Assembly (NCBI GenBank): GCA_964420835.1
Contig: CAYQUO010000013.1
Coordinates: 29,226 to 93,225 of the forward strand
Direction of reading: 5' to 3'
DNA from: CAYQUO01 sp964420835
GTDB taxonomy: Bacteria; Chloroflexota; Anaerolineae; Anaerolineales; Anaerolineaceae
Length of the DNA: 64,000 nt
Positions 41,258 to 49,895 of this stretch are shown here, piece after piece. Position 1 is the stretch's first letter. Each line of letters opens with the position of its first letter. Made by a program: the position numbers and the translations under genes. Under the pieces are notes generated by a model, which did not search any database, was not told the DNA's origin, and saw only the letters and a list, made by a program, of their open reading frames with translations.

Positions 41258-42300
41258 CAGAATTGCTCCAGAAAGCGCAGGTCATTGGACCAGAAATGGC
41301 GGATGTCCTCAATTCGGTGCAGCAGCATGCACATGCGTTCGGGCCCCATGCCGCCGGCAAAACCGGAAAACTTGCGGGGGTCGTAGCCGCCGTTCTGCAG
41401 CACCAGCGGGTGGACCATGCCGCAACCCATGATCTCCAGCCAGCCGGTTCCCTTGCAAACGGTGCAGCCCTTGCCACCACAGACAAAACATTCCACATCC
41501 ATTTCCGCGCTCGGCTCCGTGAAGGGAAAGTAGGAAGGTCGCAGCCGGGTGCGGACGTTCTCCCCGTACATACGCCGGGCAAAATCGATCATCGTGCCTT
41601 TGAACTCGCCAAAGGTGATGCCCTCGCCAACCGCCAGCACCTCCACCTGGTTAAACTGGATCTCGGAGCGGGAACTGGTCTGTTCATAGCGGTAGCACAT
41701 GCCGGGCAGGATCACCCGGATGGGTTCCGGGCAGCGCTCGCGCATCACGCGCACCTGCCCCGGGGAGGTGTGGGTTCTCAGGAGCACACCCGGGTGGGTG
41801 GTGTGAAAGGTGTCCCACATATCGCGTGCAGGATGATGCCGGGGGATGTTCAGGAGTTCAAAATTGTTCTCGTCCGTTTCCACGTCCGGCGCCAGGTAGA
41901 TCTGAAAGCCCATCTCGGCGAAGATGCGGTAGATGCGCCGCAGGGTCTGTGTGGCGGGGTGCAGCCGTCCGAGAACAGGCACCCGGCCGGGGATGGTCAC
42001 GTCCAGCCGCTCACCGGAGAGGGAGGCTTCCAAGGAGGCCCTGCGGATGTGCTGTTCCTTTTCGTTGAGGGCGGCTTCCAGCGCCTGCTTGACGGCATTG
42101 GCAAACTGACCAAGTTGGGGCCTTTCCTCCCGTGGCACTTCGCCCAGCCGGGCGAAGGCCTGCATAACGGGCGAATTACGGCCGAGGGTGGTTGTACGCC
42201 AGGCCTGAAGCGAAGTTTCGTCCTGCACAGCGGCAAGCGCCTCCAGGGCCTTGCTTTGAATGCCCTCCAGTTCCGTCCTTAATTGATCTGCTCCTGCCAT
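41257..42300 (-). CDS. pheS: Phenylalanine-tRNA ligase alpha subunit
   Basis: 347 residues from the ATG at 42300, which is preceded by GGAGGTGAAT; a longer frame starting at 42333 has no ribosome site. The N-terminal coiled coil precedes class II motifs: HPATQTLRRIYRIFAEMGF, HPARDMWDTFH, RTHTSPGQVRVM, and GMGPERMCMLLHRIEDIR (motif 3). A Cys cluster CFVCGGKGCTVCKGTGW lies before motif 3. The gene is behind a T-box leader and is translated with pheT. Confidence 0.97.
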   Translation of the reverse strand: MAGADQLRTELEGIQSKALEALAAVQDETSLQAWRTTTLGRNSPVMQAFARLGEVPREERPQLGQFANAVKQALEAALNEKEQHIRRASLEASLSGERLDVTIPGRVPVLGRLHPATQTLRRIYRIFAEMGFQIYLAPDVETDENNFELLNIPRHHPARDMWDTFHTTHPGVLLRTHTSPGQVRVMRERCPEPIRVILPGMCYRYEQTSSRSEIQFNQVEVLAVGEGITFGEFKGTMIDFARRMYGENVRTRLRPSYFPFTEPSAEMDVECFVCGGKGCTVCKGTGWLEIMGCGMVHPLVLQNGGYDPRKFSGFAGGMGPERMCMLLHRIEDIRHFWSNDLRFLEQF

Positions 42301-42341
42301 ATTCACCTCCATCCATTGTGGGGCTGCAGCCAACCTGGTGG

Positions 42342-42640
42342 TTTAATGCACAAATCCCATCCCACGAGGGACGGGATTCCCGCGGTACCACCCTGCTTGG
42401 CTGTTCCTGACAGCCCTCTCCACCCAACAGCTGGCTGAAAGCCGGCGATTGGCTGCGCCTGTAACGCTGCGCCAGGCGACCCGAACTACAGGCCCGGACA
42501 ATGCCAGGCGTTCACCCGGGTGGCTCGGGAGGGAACTTCAGCCGGTTTTTGCCGGGTGGGGGTTCCAGTCTGTGCCCCGCACTTCCCTGTCGGTTTTCAC
42601 CAGCCTGCTTTTCTCCGTCAACGCCTTTTCCTAATGAACT
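42342..42640 (-). ncRNA. T-box riboswitch leader of pheST
   Basis: The minus strand contains AGGGTGGTACCGCG (42381-42394), an exact match to the T-box consensus that pairs with the uncharged tRNA acceptor end. Just downstream is an 11-bp hairpin with a UCGU loop (42353-42378, one G-U pair), the expected terminator competing with the antiterminator; it lacks a long U-run. About 200 nt upstream form the Stem I region, with a candidate Phe specifier UUC at 42533-42535. Uncharged tRNA-Phe binding should favour read-through into pheS. Confidence 0.9.
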
Positions 42641-42647
42641 GTCCCCA

Positions 42648-42675
42648 ATTATCCCCGAAACAGGATGCCTGTCAA
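42648..42675 (-). promoter_or_regulatory. Promoter of the T-box-pheST transcript
   Basis: TTGACA (42670-42675), 16-nt spacer, GATAAT (42648-42653) on the minus strand, placing the start of the leader near 42641. Confidence 0.75.
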
Positions 42676-42890
42676 GGGGAGGGGTTGAGGGCAACCAGGG
42701 ATGCTCTCTGAATTGAAGGAACCTGCCCGCAACCCTGCCGAAAAGAACAGCGCACAGCCCCCCGAAAACATCCAGGTCCGGGGTGCGGCGTGCACTGCCC
42801 TTTTGATGGCTGCATGCGGAAGGCGAATAATTGAAGGTACAATTGGGAAGTCAAAACCACTTGCTGCGATGAAGGAAAAGGAATTTAACC

Positions 42891-43346
42891 ATGACCATTG
42901 GCAGTGTGACGCCCTTCCAGCAAGCCCTTGAGGGCCACCACCGGGCGTACGGCAGTTTCATCAAGACCTGCAGCCGGTTGACCCCCAAGATGCAACATCA
43001 GCCGGGTGTTTGTGGGGATTGGACGCCCGCCGAGGTGGCCGCCCACCTGGCGGGCTGGCAGCACGAGGCTGCCCGAAGGTTCAGGCAGATACTGGAAGAC
43101 CCCGGCAGCAGGGTCTCCTACCAAACAAACGATTTCAACGCCCGGTCGGTGCAGGAGCGTTCCGGCTGGGATTGGGACGAGATCATTCGCGACCTTAAGG
43201 CTTCCTACCTGTCCATGGAGAATGCCATCACCGCCCTGGTGGTCGCCAACCCGCCGGACTGGCAGCCGTTCACCGAATGGTTAACCGGTTTACAGAGGGA
43301 TTTTGAGGAACACGCGGCACAACTGGAAACGTGTTTGGGGGGTTGA
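42891..43346 (+). CDS. DinB-like four-helix protein
   Basis: 151 residues, all-helical. GDWTPAEVAAHLAGWQHEAARR is the characteristic second helix of the DinB/mycothiol-dependent transferase and ClbS superfamily, with a His that could bind metal. The full His triad is not obvious. Members act as thiol-dependent transferases, or bind small reactive molecules; the function here is unknown. A TACAAT at 42838-42843 could be its -10. The next gene begins 24 nt after its stop. Confidence 0.6.
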   Translation: MTIGSVTPFQQALEGHHRAYGSFIKTCSRLTPKMQHQPGVCGDWTPAEVAAHLAGWQHEAARRFRQILEDPGSRVSYQTNDFNARSVQERSGWDWDEIIRDLKASYLSMENAITALVVANPPDWQPFTEWLTGLQRDFEEHAAQLETCLGG

Positions 43347-43370
43347 GGTGCACGAAAGGAAGCCTGGAGA

Positions 43371-45344
43371 TTGAAACGAACTTCGCTGGTTAATGCCCTG
43401 GGGTTTTCTGCGTCTGCCGGTGCCGGACTGCTGGTTTTTTCACTCGTTGCCGGACTGCATTATCCACAGGCCATCCGCCAGGTTCTCATCGCCAGCCGCT
43501 ACGGTTTCACCCTGGTTGTGCCAGTTGTTGGCCTGGCGGTCTTCCTTGCATTTCGTGCAAAAGGGCGGGCCGGCAGGAGCCTGGCTTTTTGCGTGGTGGC
43601 AGCCTTGTATGCAGCCTCCCTGGCCGGGCTGTGGGCCAGCGGCCAGTCCGAACCGGCGGTAATCGGCGGGCTGTTGCCGTGGAGCGATGCCTCCGGGTAT
43701 TACATGGATGCCCGGCGGGTATTGGACGGGTTGCCGTTCAGCATCTTTGCGGCCCGGCGACCGCTGTTCCCCGGCCTGCTGGCGGTGTTGCTTTGGATCA
43801 CCTCCGAGAACCTGCAGGTCACCCTGGCGGTGTTGGTCTTCCTAAACGCTGCGGGTGCCTTCCTGGCAGCCTGGGAGGTGCGAAGGAGCCATGGCCCATT
43901 GCCCGGCACGCTCACGCTGGTGATCCTATTCCTGTTCTTCCGCCGCTTTTGCGGCACCACCATGACCGAGAACCTGGGGATGCTGCTGGGATGCCTGGGA
44001 TTTGCCCTGCTCTGGCGCTCGGTCCGGCGAGGATCCCTGCCTGAGGCAATTGCCGGCCTGTTCACCCTTGCGCTTGGCTTGATCGCCCGGGCCGGCCCCT
44101 TCCTGATTCTGCCAGCCATTGTGGTCTGGTTGTGGTTTTGGGTGCGCTCCGGCAAACCGGCCGGTGGCCTGGCTGAAACTGGAACGGCCACTGAAACCGG
44201 GTTTACCCCCTTTTGCCGGCTTCTTCGCAAACTGCGATTCTCCCCCTGGTTCGCTTCTGCCGGGGGCCTGGTGGTTGTCGCTGCTGCGTTCCTGGTCAAT
44301 GCGGCATTTGGCCGCAGCCTCGGCCCGGCGGAAAACGGCGCCTTTGGCAATTTCTCCTATTCCCTGTACGGGATGGCGACGGGGTCCATCGGCTGGGAAG
44401 GTGTCTTTACTGATCATCCGGAACTGGCACAGGTGCATGAAGCCGAGCGGACCCGGCTGATCTACCGTTACTCGCTCGAAGAAATCAGGCGGGACCCAAG
44501 CCGGTTCCTGCGGGCAGCCGGAAAAATGTACGGTTTCTTCTTCACCGACCTCACCTGGTTCGGCATGTACTCCTATGTTGGGGGTGAGAACCCGGTCGCC
44601 ACCTCTACCGCCAATATCGGGTTATATGGGCTTTGCCTGGCAGCCGCGGTGCAATGGATGCGCCGGCGCCAGGACCCTTGGCTGCTGTTGCTCTTGCTGG
44701 CATTTGCAGGAATCACCCTTTCGGTGCCATTTGCGCCACCAGCACACACCCACAAACTGCGGGCGTATGCGGCGGGCATCCCCTTTTTGGCGGCTTTGCC
44801 GGCGGCAGGGCTGGCGGCTGTCCTGGGCTGGCTGCGCTTGGGTCAGCGGGATGATCAAGCCATCAATGGCCACGCCGGAGAAACCTCCCTCGGCTTGTTT
44901 ACTGCCTCCCTGGTGGTCTTCACCCTCGTGGCGCCGGTCTGTCTCAGGCACCTCAGCCGGCCGACGGAGGTTGCCGCACCGCTTTGCCCGCATGGCCAGG
45001 TCGGAATGGTAGTGAACTACCCGAAGGGGTCGACCCTTCACCTGGTGGACAGTGTTGCCCCCCGCTCGGACTGGGTGCCCCACCTCTTTTATGGTTTATT
45101 CCGCATCCGGGTGCATAACATCCCCGCTACCGACGCCAGCCAAGAGTTTGACAAACTTGCCGCCGGGGTTTCTATCATGAACGCCTACGACCTGGTGGGC
45201 GACCAGGCGCTTTTCCTGGTTGTGGACACAATAAAACTGCCATCCCCGGGAACCCGCATTCAGGTATGCGGCAACTGGAGCGACAACCCGGAGGCCGCTA
45301 ACCACCATATTTTTTACGCTGCATCCCTCGTACCCCTGCGGTGA
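43371..45344 (+). CDS. Polytopic membrane protein, likely GT-C glycosyltransferase
   Basis: 657 residues, TTG start. About a dozen hydrophobic segments spread over residues 10-520, and a C-terminal soluble domain of about 120 residues. The segment PWSDASGYYMDARRVLDGLP lies in the first large loop, where GT-C enzymes place a catalytic Asp, and GTTMTENLGMLLG and a HTHKLRAY loop further resemble the ArnT/PMT group. Donor and acceptor are unknown. It could be co-transcribed with the DinB-like gene. Confidence 0.6.
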   Translation: MKRTSLVNALGFSASAGAGLLVFSLVAGLHYPQAIRQVLIASRYGFTLVVPVVGLAVFLAFRAKGRAGRSLAFCVVAALYAASLAGLWASGQSEPAVIGGLLPWSDASGYYMDARRVLDGLPFSIFAARRPLFPGLLAVLLWITSENLQVTLAVLVFLNAAGAFLAAWEVRRSHGPLPGTLTLVILFLFFRRFCGTTMTENLGMLLGCLGFALLWRSVRRGSLPEAIAGLFTLALGLIARAGPFLILPAIVVWLWFWVRSGKPAGGLAETGTATETGFTPFCRLLRKLRFSPWFASAGGLVVVAAAFLVNAAFGRSLGPAENGAFGNFSYSLYGMATGSIGWEGVFTDHPELAQVHEAERTRLIYRYSLEEIRRDPSRFLRAAGKMYGFFFTDLTWFGMYSYVGGENPVATSTANIGLYGLCLAAAVQWMRRRQDPWLLLLLLAFAGITLSVPFAPPAHTHKLRAYAAGIPFLAALPAAGLAAVLGWLRLGQRDDQAINGHAGETSLGLFTASLVVFTLVAPVCLRHLSRPTEVAAPLCPHGQVGMVVNYPKGSTLHLVDSVAPRSDWVPHLFYGLFRIRVHNIPATDASQEFDKLAAGVSIMNAYDLVGDQALFLVVDTIKLPSPGTRIQVCGNWSDNPEAANHHIFYAASLVPLR

Positions 45345-45425
45345 AGGGATAAAAATGGCTGGCAACCGTGACCGGGGTTGACAAACACACCAGAAAATTT
45401 CCTTGCATGCGTGAGGGTTGACTTG

Positions 45426-45434
45426 TGATAAAAT
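45426..45434 (+). promoter_or_regulatory. Likely nuo operon promoter
   Basis: TGA followed by TAAAAT (45429-45434), an extended -10, about 40 nt before nuoA. Two TTGAC motifs occur nearby (45379 and 45418) but neither at standard spacing. Confidence 0.45.
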
Positions 45435-45474
45435 ATGCCAACACCGAGGAACCTGAGCCGGCAAGGACCCTTCG

Positions 45475-45831
45475 ATGCTGATCGATTACATTCCTCTGCT
45501 GATTATCCTAATCATCGCCACCCTGCTGGGTTTTTTTGTGGTTCTCCTGGGGACCATTTTTGGACCGCGACATCCCAGCGAACGCAAAGGCCGGCCGTAT
45601 GAATCCGGCATGGTGCCCTATGGCCCCGGAACGCGCCGGATGCCCGTGCGCTACTACCTGGTGGCGGTCCTCTTCATCCTGTTCGATATTGAAGTGGTCT
45701 TTGTGCTCCCCTGGGCGGTGGTCTTCCGCCAGTTGGGAGCACCCGGGTTTTGGCTGATGGTCATTTTCCTGGTGATCGTGGAAGTGGCTTTCGTGTACGC
45801 CTGGAAGAAAGGAGCGCTGGAGTGGGAATAG
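45475..45831 (+). CDS. nuoA: NADH-quinone oxidoreductase subunit A
   Basis: 118 residues with three membrane helices. The cytoplasmic loop reads KGRPYESGMVPYGPGTRRMPVRYYLVAVLFILFDIE split over two helices, with the conserved PYESG and the FDIE acidic pair. NuoA helps form the quinone channel and the link to the proton path of complex I. AAGGA lies 7 nt before the ATG. First of 14 nuo genes. Confidence 0.95.
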   Translation: MLIDYIPLLIILIIATLLGFFVVLLGTIFGPRHPSERKGRPYESGMVPYGPGTRRMPVRYYLVAVLFILFDIEVVFVLPWAVVFRQLGAPGFWLMVIFLVIVEVAFVYAWKKGALEWE

Positions 45832-46304
45832 AGCAAAAGGCGGGCAACCTTGGGTTTGTGACCACCACCCTGGAGCAGGCAGTCAACTGGGCGCGCACCA
45901 ACTCGATGTGGCCAATGCTGTTTGGGTTGGCCTGCTGTGCGATCGAAATGATGGCCGCCCAGGCTTCCAATTATGACATGAGCCGGTTTGGCATGGAACT
46001 GATGCGCGCCAGCCCGCGCCAATCGGACCTGATGATCGTGGCCGGCCGGGTGACCCGTAAAATGGCCCCCGTTCTGCGCCAATTGTACGACCAGATGCCG
46101 GAGCCCAAGTGGGTCATCGCCATGGGGGATTGCGCCTCCTGCGGAGGGGTTTTCAACAATTACGCCGTTGTACAGGGCGTCGACGAGATCGTTCCGGTGG
46201 ATGTGTATGTGTCCGGCTGCCCGCCGAGGCCGGAAGGGTTGCTTCACGGGATCCTGACCCTGCACGACAAGGTCAGGCGGGAGAAATTGGGAGAATGGGC
46301 ATGA
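45822..46304 (+). CDS. nuoB: NADH-quinone oxidoreductase subunit B
   Basis: 160 residues. NuoB carries the terminal cluster N2 that reduces quinone. The cysteine set is LACCAIEMMA, MGDCASCGG and SGCPPRPEGL. A longer open frame begins at 45750, but the GTG at 45822 with GGAG 7 nt upstream gives the usual N-terminus (GIEQKAGNLGFVTTTLEQ) and overlaps nuoA by 10 nt, pointing to coupled translation. Confidence 0.95.
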   Translation: MGIEQKAGNLGFVTTTLEQAVNWARTNSMWPMLFGLACCAIEMMAAQASNYDMSRFGMELMRASPRQSDLMIVAGRVTRKMAPVLRQLYDQMPEPKWVIAMGDCASCGGVFNNYAVVQGVDEIVPVDVYVSGCPPRPEGLLHGILTLHDKVRREKLGEWA

Positions 46305-46317
46305 GGATGGGGGGGGC

Positions 46318-46857
46318 ATGAGCCAGCCGCTGACAGTTGTTGCCAGGAACATCGCAGACCTTTTTGGCGCCCGGCTGGAGATCTCCAGGGGGGAAACCAC
46401 CCTGGTGGTTCAACCCGATAAATACCCTGCTGCAGCCAAAGCCTTGCGGGATGATTTCGCGTTCACCACCCTGTTGGACATTACCGCCTCCGATTACTGG
46501 CCTGAGGAGAGGCCGCGCTTTCACCTGGTGGTTCAATTGCTGCGGCGGGAGGACAACAACCTGCTGCGCCTGCGGGTTCCCTTGAACGGCAACGCACCTT
46601 CCGTCAATTCCCTTGAGCCGGTATATCCGAATGCCAACTGGTATGAGCGCGAGGTGTGGGATATGTTCGGCATCCGGTTCGAAGGGCACTCCGACCTGCG
46701 CCGGATCGTCATGCCATATGAATGGCAGGGGCACCCGTTGCGCAAGGATTATCCGCTGGGGTATGAGGAGATCCAATATTCCCACAGCCTGGAAGCAGTA
46801 AGCCTGAAGAAACCACACCCCAAACGGGAGACCCGCACCGGGAGCGGTAAGCCATGA
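46318..46857 (+). CDS. nuoC: NADH-quinone oxidoreductase subunit C
   Basis: 179 residues. The NuoC (30 kDa) signature ERevWDMFGIRFEGHSDLRR is present as YEREVWDMFGIRFEGH, followed by HPLRKDYPLGYEE. It is part of the peripheral arm that contacts NuoD. A separate, non-fused subunit here, unlike E. coli NuoCD. Stop overlaps nuoD by 4 nt. Confidence 0.95.
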   Translation: MSQPLTVVARNIADLFGARLEISRGETTLVVQPDKYPAAAKALRDDFAFTTLLDITASDYWPEERPRFHLVVQLLRREDNNLLRLRVPLNGNAPSVNSLEPVYPNANWYEREVWDMFGIRFEGHSDLRRIVMPYEWQGHPLRKDYPLGYEEIQYSHSLEAVSLKKPHPKRETRTGSGKP

Positions 46858-48083
46858 CCAGCCTGCGCGAAGTGGACAGCGCGGAACTGCGCCACCTGGT
46901 TTCGGACCGGGCGGTCAGCGGGGAGACCATGGTGCTCAACATGGGCCCCCAGCACCCAGCCACGCATGGTGTGCTTCGCCTGCTGCTGGAACTGGATGGC
47001 GAGATCGTTGTAAACTGCATCCCGGATATTGGCTTTCTGCACACCGGCGTTGAGAAGAACATGGAGGCCAAGACCTACCAGAAGGCCGAGGTGATGACCG
47101 ACCGCCTGGATTACATGAACCCGATCGGCAACAACCTGGTCTATTCCCTGGCTGTGGAAAAACTGGTGGACCTGGATGTTCCTCCGAGGGCACAGGCCAT
47201 CCGGGTCATCCTGGCTGAGTTAACCCGACTGAGCTCCCACCTGCTCTGGCTGGGCACTTCGGGGCTGGACCTGGGGGCGCTCTCCGTGTTCCTCTATTGC
47301 ATGCGCGAACGCGAAATCCTCCTGGATATCTTTGAAATGTGCTCGGGGCAGCGCATGATGACGACCTATATCCGCCCCGGCGGATTGTGGCGCGATGTTC
47401 CCGATGAATTTGAAGCCGCGGTGAAAAACTTCCTGGATATCATGCCCTCGCGCATCGACATGTATGAAGCCCTGCTGAATGACAACCCCATCTTCAAGGA
47501 GCGGACGACCCACATCGGGGCGATCTCCCGGGAGGATGCGCTGCGCCTGGGCGGCAGCGGACCCTTGCTGCGCGCCACGGGCTGCGCATGCGACCTGCGC
47601 AAAGACCGCCCCTACATGGGGTACGAGCAATATGACTTTGACATCCCCACGCAAACGGGCGGCGATGTGCTGGCGCGCTACCTGGTGCGCATGGAGGAGA
47701 TGCGCCAATCGCTTCGCATCGTGCGCCAGGCCCTGAACAAGCTCCCCTCCGGCCCCGTCCGCAGTTCCAACCGCAAGTATGTGCCCCCGCCGCGTTCGGA
47801 GATCGGCATCAGCATGGAGGCGCTTATCCACCATTTCAAGTTATGGACGGAAGGCTTTGATGCCCCCAGGGGGTACATTTACACGGCCATCGAATCACCC
47901 CGCGGAGAACTGGGAGTTTACATGGAGAGCAACGGAGGACCCAAACCGCACCGCGTTCATTACCGGACACCATCGTTCTCCCTGTTGCAGATTCTGCCGC
48001 ACCTGTGCAAGGGCCACTTTGTGGCCGACTTGGTGGCCATCATCGCCAGCATTGACATCGTCCTGGGGGATACCGACCGGTGA
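46854..48083 (+). CDS. nuoD: NADH-quinone oxidoreductase subunit D
   Basis: 409 residues. The 49-kDa subunit, which with NuoB forms the quinone-binding site. MGPQHPATHGVLRLLLELDGE near residue 30, GFLHTGVEKNMEAKTYQ and the C-terminal DLVAIIASIDIVLGDTDR are typical. The quinone-site His (QHPATH) is present. Overlaps nuoC and nuoE by 4 nt each. Confidence 0.97.
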   Translation: MTSLREVDSAELRHLVSDRAVSGETMVLNMGPQHPATHGVLRLLLELDGEIVVNCIPDIGFLHTGVEKNMEAKTYQKAEVMTDRLDYMNPIGNNLVYSLAVEKLVDLDVPPRAQAIRVILAELTRLSSHLLWLGTSGLDLGALSVFLYCMREREILLDIFEMCSGQRMMTTYIRPGGLWRDVPDEFEAAVKNFLDIMPSRIDMYEALLNDNPIFKERTTHIGAISREDALRLGGSGPLLRATGCACDLRKDRPYMGYEQYDFDIPTQTGGDVLARYLVRMEEMRQSLRIVRQALNKLPSGPVRSSNRKYVPPPRSEIGISMEALIHHFKLWTEGFDAPRGYIYTAIESPRGELGVYMESNGGPKPHRVHYRTPSFSLLQILPHLCKGHFVADLVAIIASIDIVLGDTDR

Positions 48084-48604
48084 GCCGACTGCTTGAACGC
48101 TTCCCGGAAGAAGTCCGCCGGATCCTGGCCAAGTACCCGCCTGGCGAGGAGCGTTCGGCGGTCATGCCGCTGCTTCACCTTGCCCAGGCTGAAGAAGGGC
48201 ACATCGAGGGGCCCATGGTGGAGGAAATTGCCAGCATTACCGGGATTTCCATTACTGATGTGGCTTCCCTGTTGGGATTCTACACCCTGTTCCACGAAGA
48301 AGCGGGCGGGCGTTACCGCATCCAGGTCTGCAATGACCTGCCCTGCGCGCTGCGAGGCTCGGGAAAATTCCTCGAGGCGGTCTGCTCAATCCTGGGCATT
48401 CAACCCGGGGAGACCACGCCGGACGGGGTATTCACCCTGGAAGAGGTGAAATGCCTGGCAGCCTGCAACCACGCGCCGGTTTTCCAGGTCCAGGGGGATG
48501 GGGAACTGGTTTACCATGAGAACCAGACGGAGGAAACCGTCCGCATCATCATCGATGAACTGCGCCGCAAGGCTGCCGGCGATGAGGGGAGGGCTGAGCC
48601 GTGA
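48080..48604 (+). CDS. nuoE: NADH-quinone oxidoreductase subunit E
   Basis: 174 residues. The thioredoxin-like [2Fe-2S] subunit (cluster N1a). Ligands are visible as CNDLPC and CLAAC, with the usual spacing of about 36 residues between pairs. N-terminal helices (RFPEEVRRILAKYPPGEERS) bind NuoF. Overlaps nuoD and nuoF by 4 nt each. Confidence 0.95.
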   Translation: MSRLLERFPEEVRRILAKYPPGEERSAVMPLLHLAQAEEGHIEGPMVEEIASITGISITDVASLLGFYTLFHEEAGGRYRIQVCNDLPCALRGSGKFLEAVCSILGIQPGETTPDGVFTLEEVKCLAACNHAPVFQVQGDGELVYHENQTEETVRIIIDELRRKAAGDEGRAEP

Positions 48605-49866
48605 GCGGACACATCCTGCTGCGCCATCGCGACATTCCCAACCTGAGATCGTTCCAGGTGTACCGCAAGAACGGAGGGTTCGAAGCCTTTGAGAAAGCCG
48701 TGCGCCGGATGAAGCCGGCGGACGTGCTGGGCGAAGTGAAGAACTCCGGCCTGCGCGGGCGCGGGGGGGCGGGATTCCCCACCGGGCTTAAGTGGAGTTT
48801 TTTGCCCGACAACCTGTGGCCGCATTACGTGGTTGCCAACGCCGATGAATCCGAACCCGGCACGTTTAAAGACCGGGAAATCCTGGAGGACAACCCCTAC
48901 CAATTCCTGGAGGGGCTGATGCTGGCATCCTATGCCGTGCAGGCCAGCCGGGCCTATGTGTACCTGCGGGGCGAGTTCCAGCCGCTGGCGGCCCAACTGG
49001 ACCGCTGCATCCTGGCGCTGGAAGAGGCCAAACTGCTGGGAGACAAGATCCTGGGCAGCGATTACAGCCTGCGGCTGCACACACACCTGGGAGCAGGCGC
49101 CTACATCTGCGGGGAGGAGACCGCCCTGCTGGATTCCATTGAAGGAAAACTGGGACAGCCACGGCTGCGCCCCCCCTTCCCGGCGGTGGAGGGGCTGTAT
49201 GGCAAGCCAACCCTGATCAACAACGTTGAGACCCTGACAAATGTCCCGCAGATCATTCATCACGGGGCGGACTGGTACCGCAAGTTTGGCACCGAAAAAA
49301 GCCCGGGGGTGAAGATCTTCTGCCTGTCGGGCTGCATCAACCGCCCGGGGAATTATGAGCTGCCGCTGGGCGTGACCTTCCGGGAACTCATCTATAACCA
49401 TGGCGGCGGGATCCCCGCCGGGCACAAGATCAAGGCCATCATGTCCGCCGGGGCATCCTCCATTATCGTCCCGGCTACGGATAAGGCCCTGGACACACCC
49501 ATGGATTATGAATCCACCCAGCAGAACCTCGGCGCCCCACTGGGGTCCGCCTCGGTCATCATCGTTGATGATTCGGTCAACATGGCCTGGCTGGTGGAGA
49601 GGGTGCTGGAATTCTTCAGGCACGAATCCTGCGGAAAATGCACCCCCTGCCGGGAGGGCACCTACTGGATGGACCTGATCTCCAAGCGCATTGTTGCAGG
49701 CAGGGCGGGCGTGGAGGATATTGACCTGTTGAATTCGGTTGCCGGCCAAATGGTGGGCAAATGCCTGTGCGCTTTGGGCGAATTTTCCACCATGGCGGTC
49801 ATGTCCGGAATTGCCGCCTACAGGGATGACTTTTTACAATTTACCAGGAAGGCTGGGGCCGGTTAG
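48601..49866 (+). CDS. nuoF: NADH-quinone oxidoreductase subunit F
   Basis: 421 residues. Binds FMN and NADH and the N3 [4Fe-4S] cluster. GLRGRGGAGFPTGLKW is the NADH/FMN loop, YICGEETALLDSIEG the second, and ESCGKCTPCREGTYW plus a downstream Cys (GKCLCALG) ligate N3. Entry point of electrons into complex I. Confidence 0.97.
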   Translation: MSGHILLRHRDIPNLRSFQVYRKNGGFEAFEKAVRRMKPADVLGEVKNSGLRGRGGAGFPTGLKWSFLPDNLWPHYVVANADESEPGTFKDREILEDNPYQFLEGLMLASYAVQASRAYVYLRGEFQPLAAQLDRCILALEEAKLLGDKILGSDYSLRLHTHLGAGAYICGEETALLDSIEGKLGQPRLRPPFPAVEGLYGKPTLINNVETLTNVPQIIHHGADWYRKFGTEKSPGVKIFCLSGCINRPGNYELPLGVTFRELIYNHGGGIPAGHKIKAIMSAGASSIIVPATDKALDTPMDYESTQQNLGAPLGSASVIIVDDSVNMAWLVERVLEFFRHESCGKCTPCREGTYWMDLISKRIVAGRAGVEDIDLLNSVAGQMVGKCLCALGEFSTMAVMSGIAAYRDDFLQFTRKAGAG

Positions 49867-49895
49867 CCGGGGTGCTGCCGGAACTTTGAGGAAAC

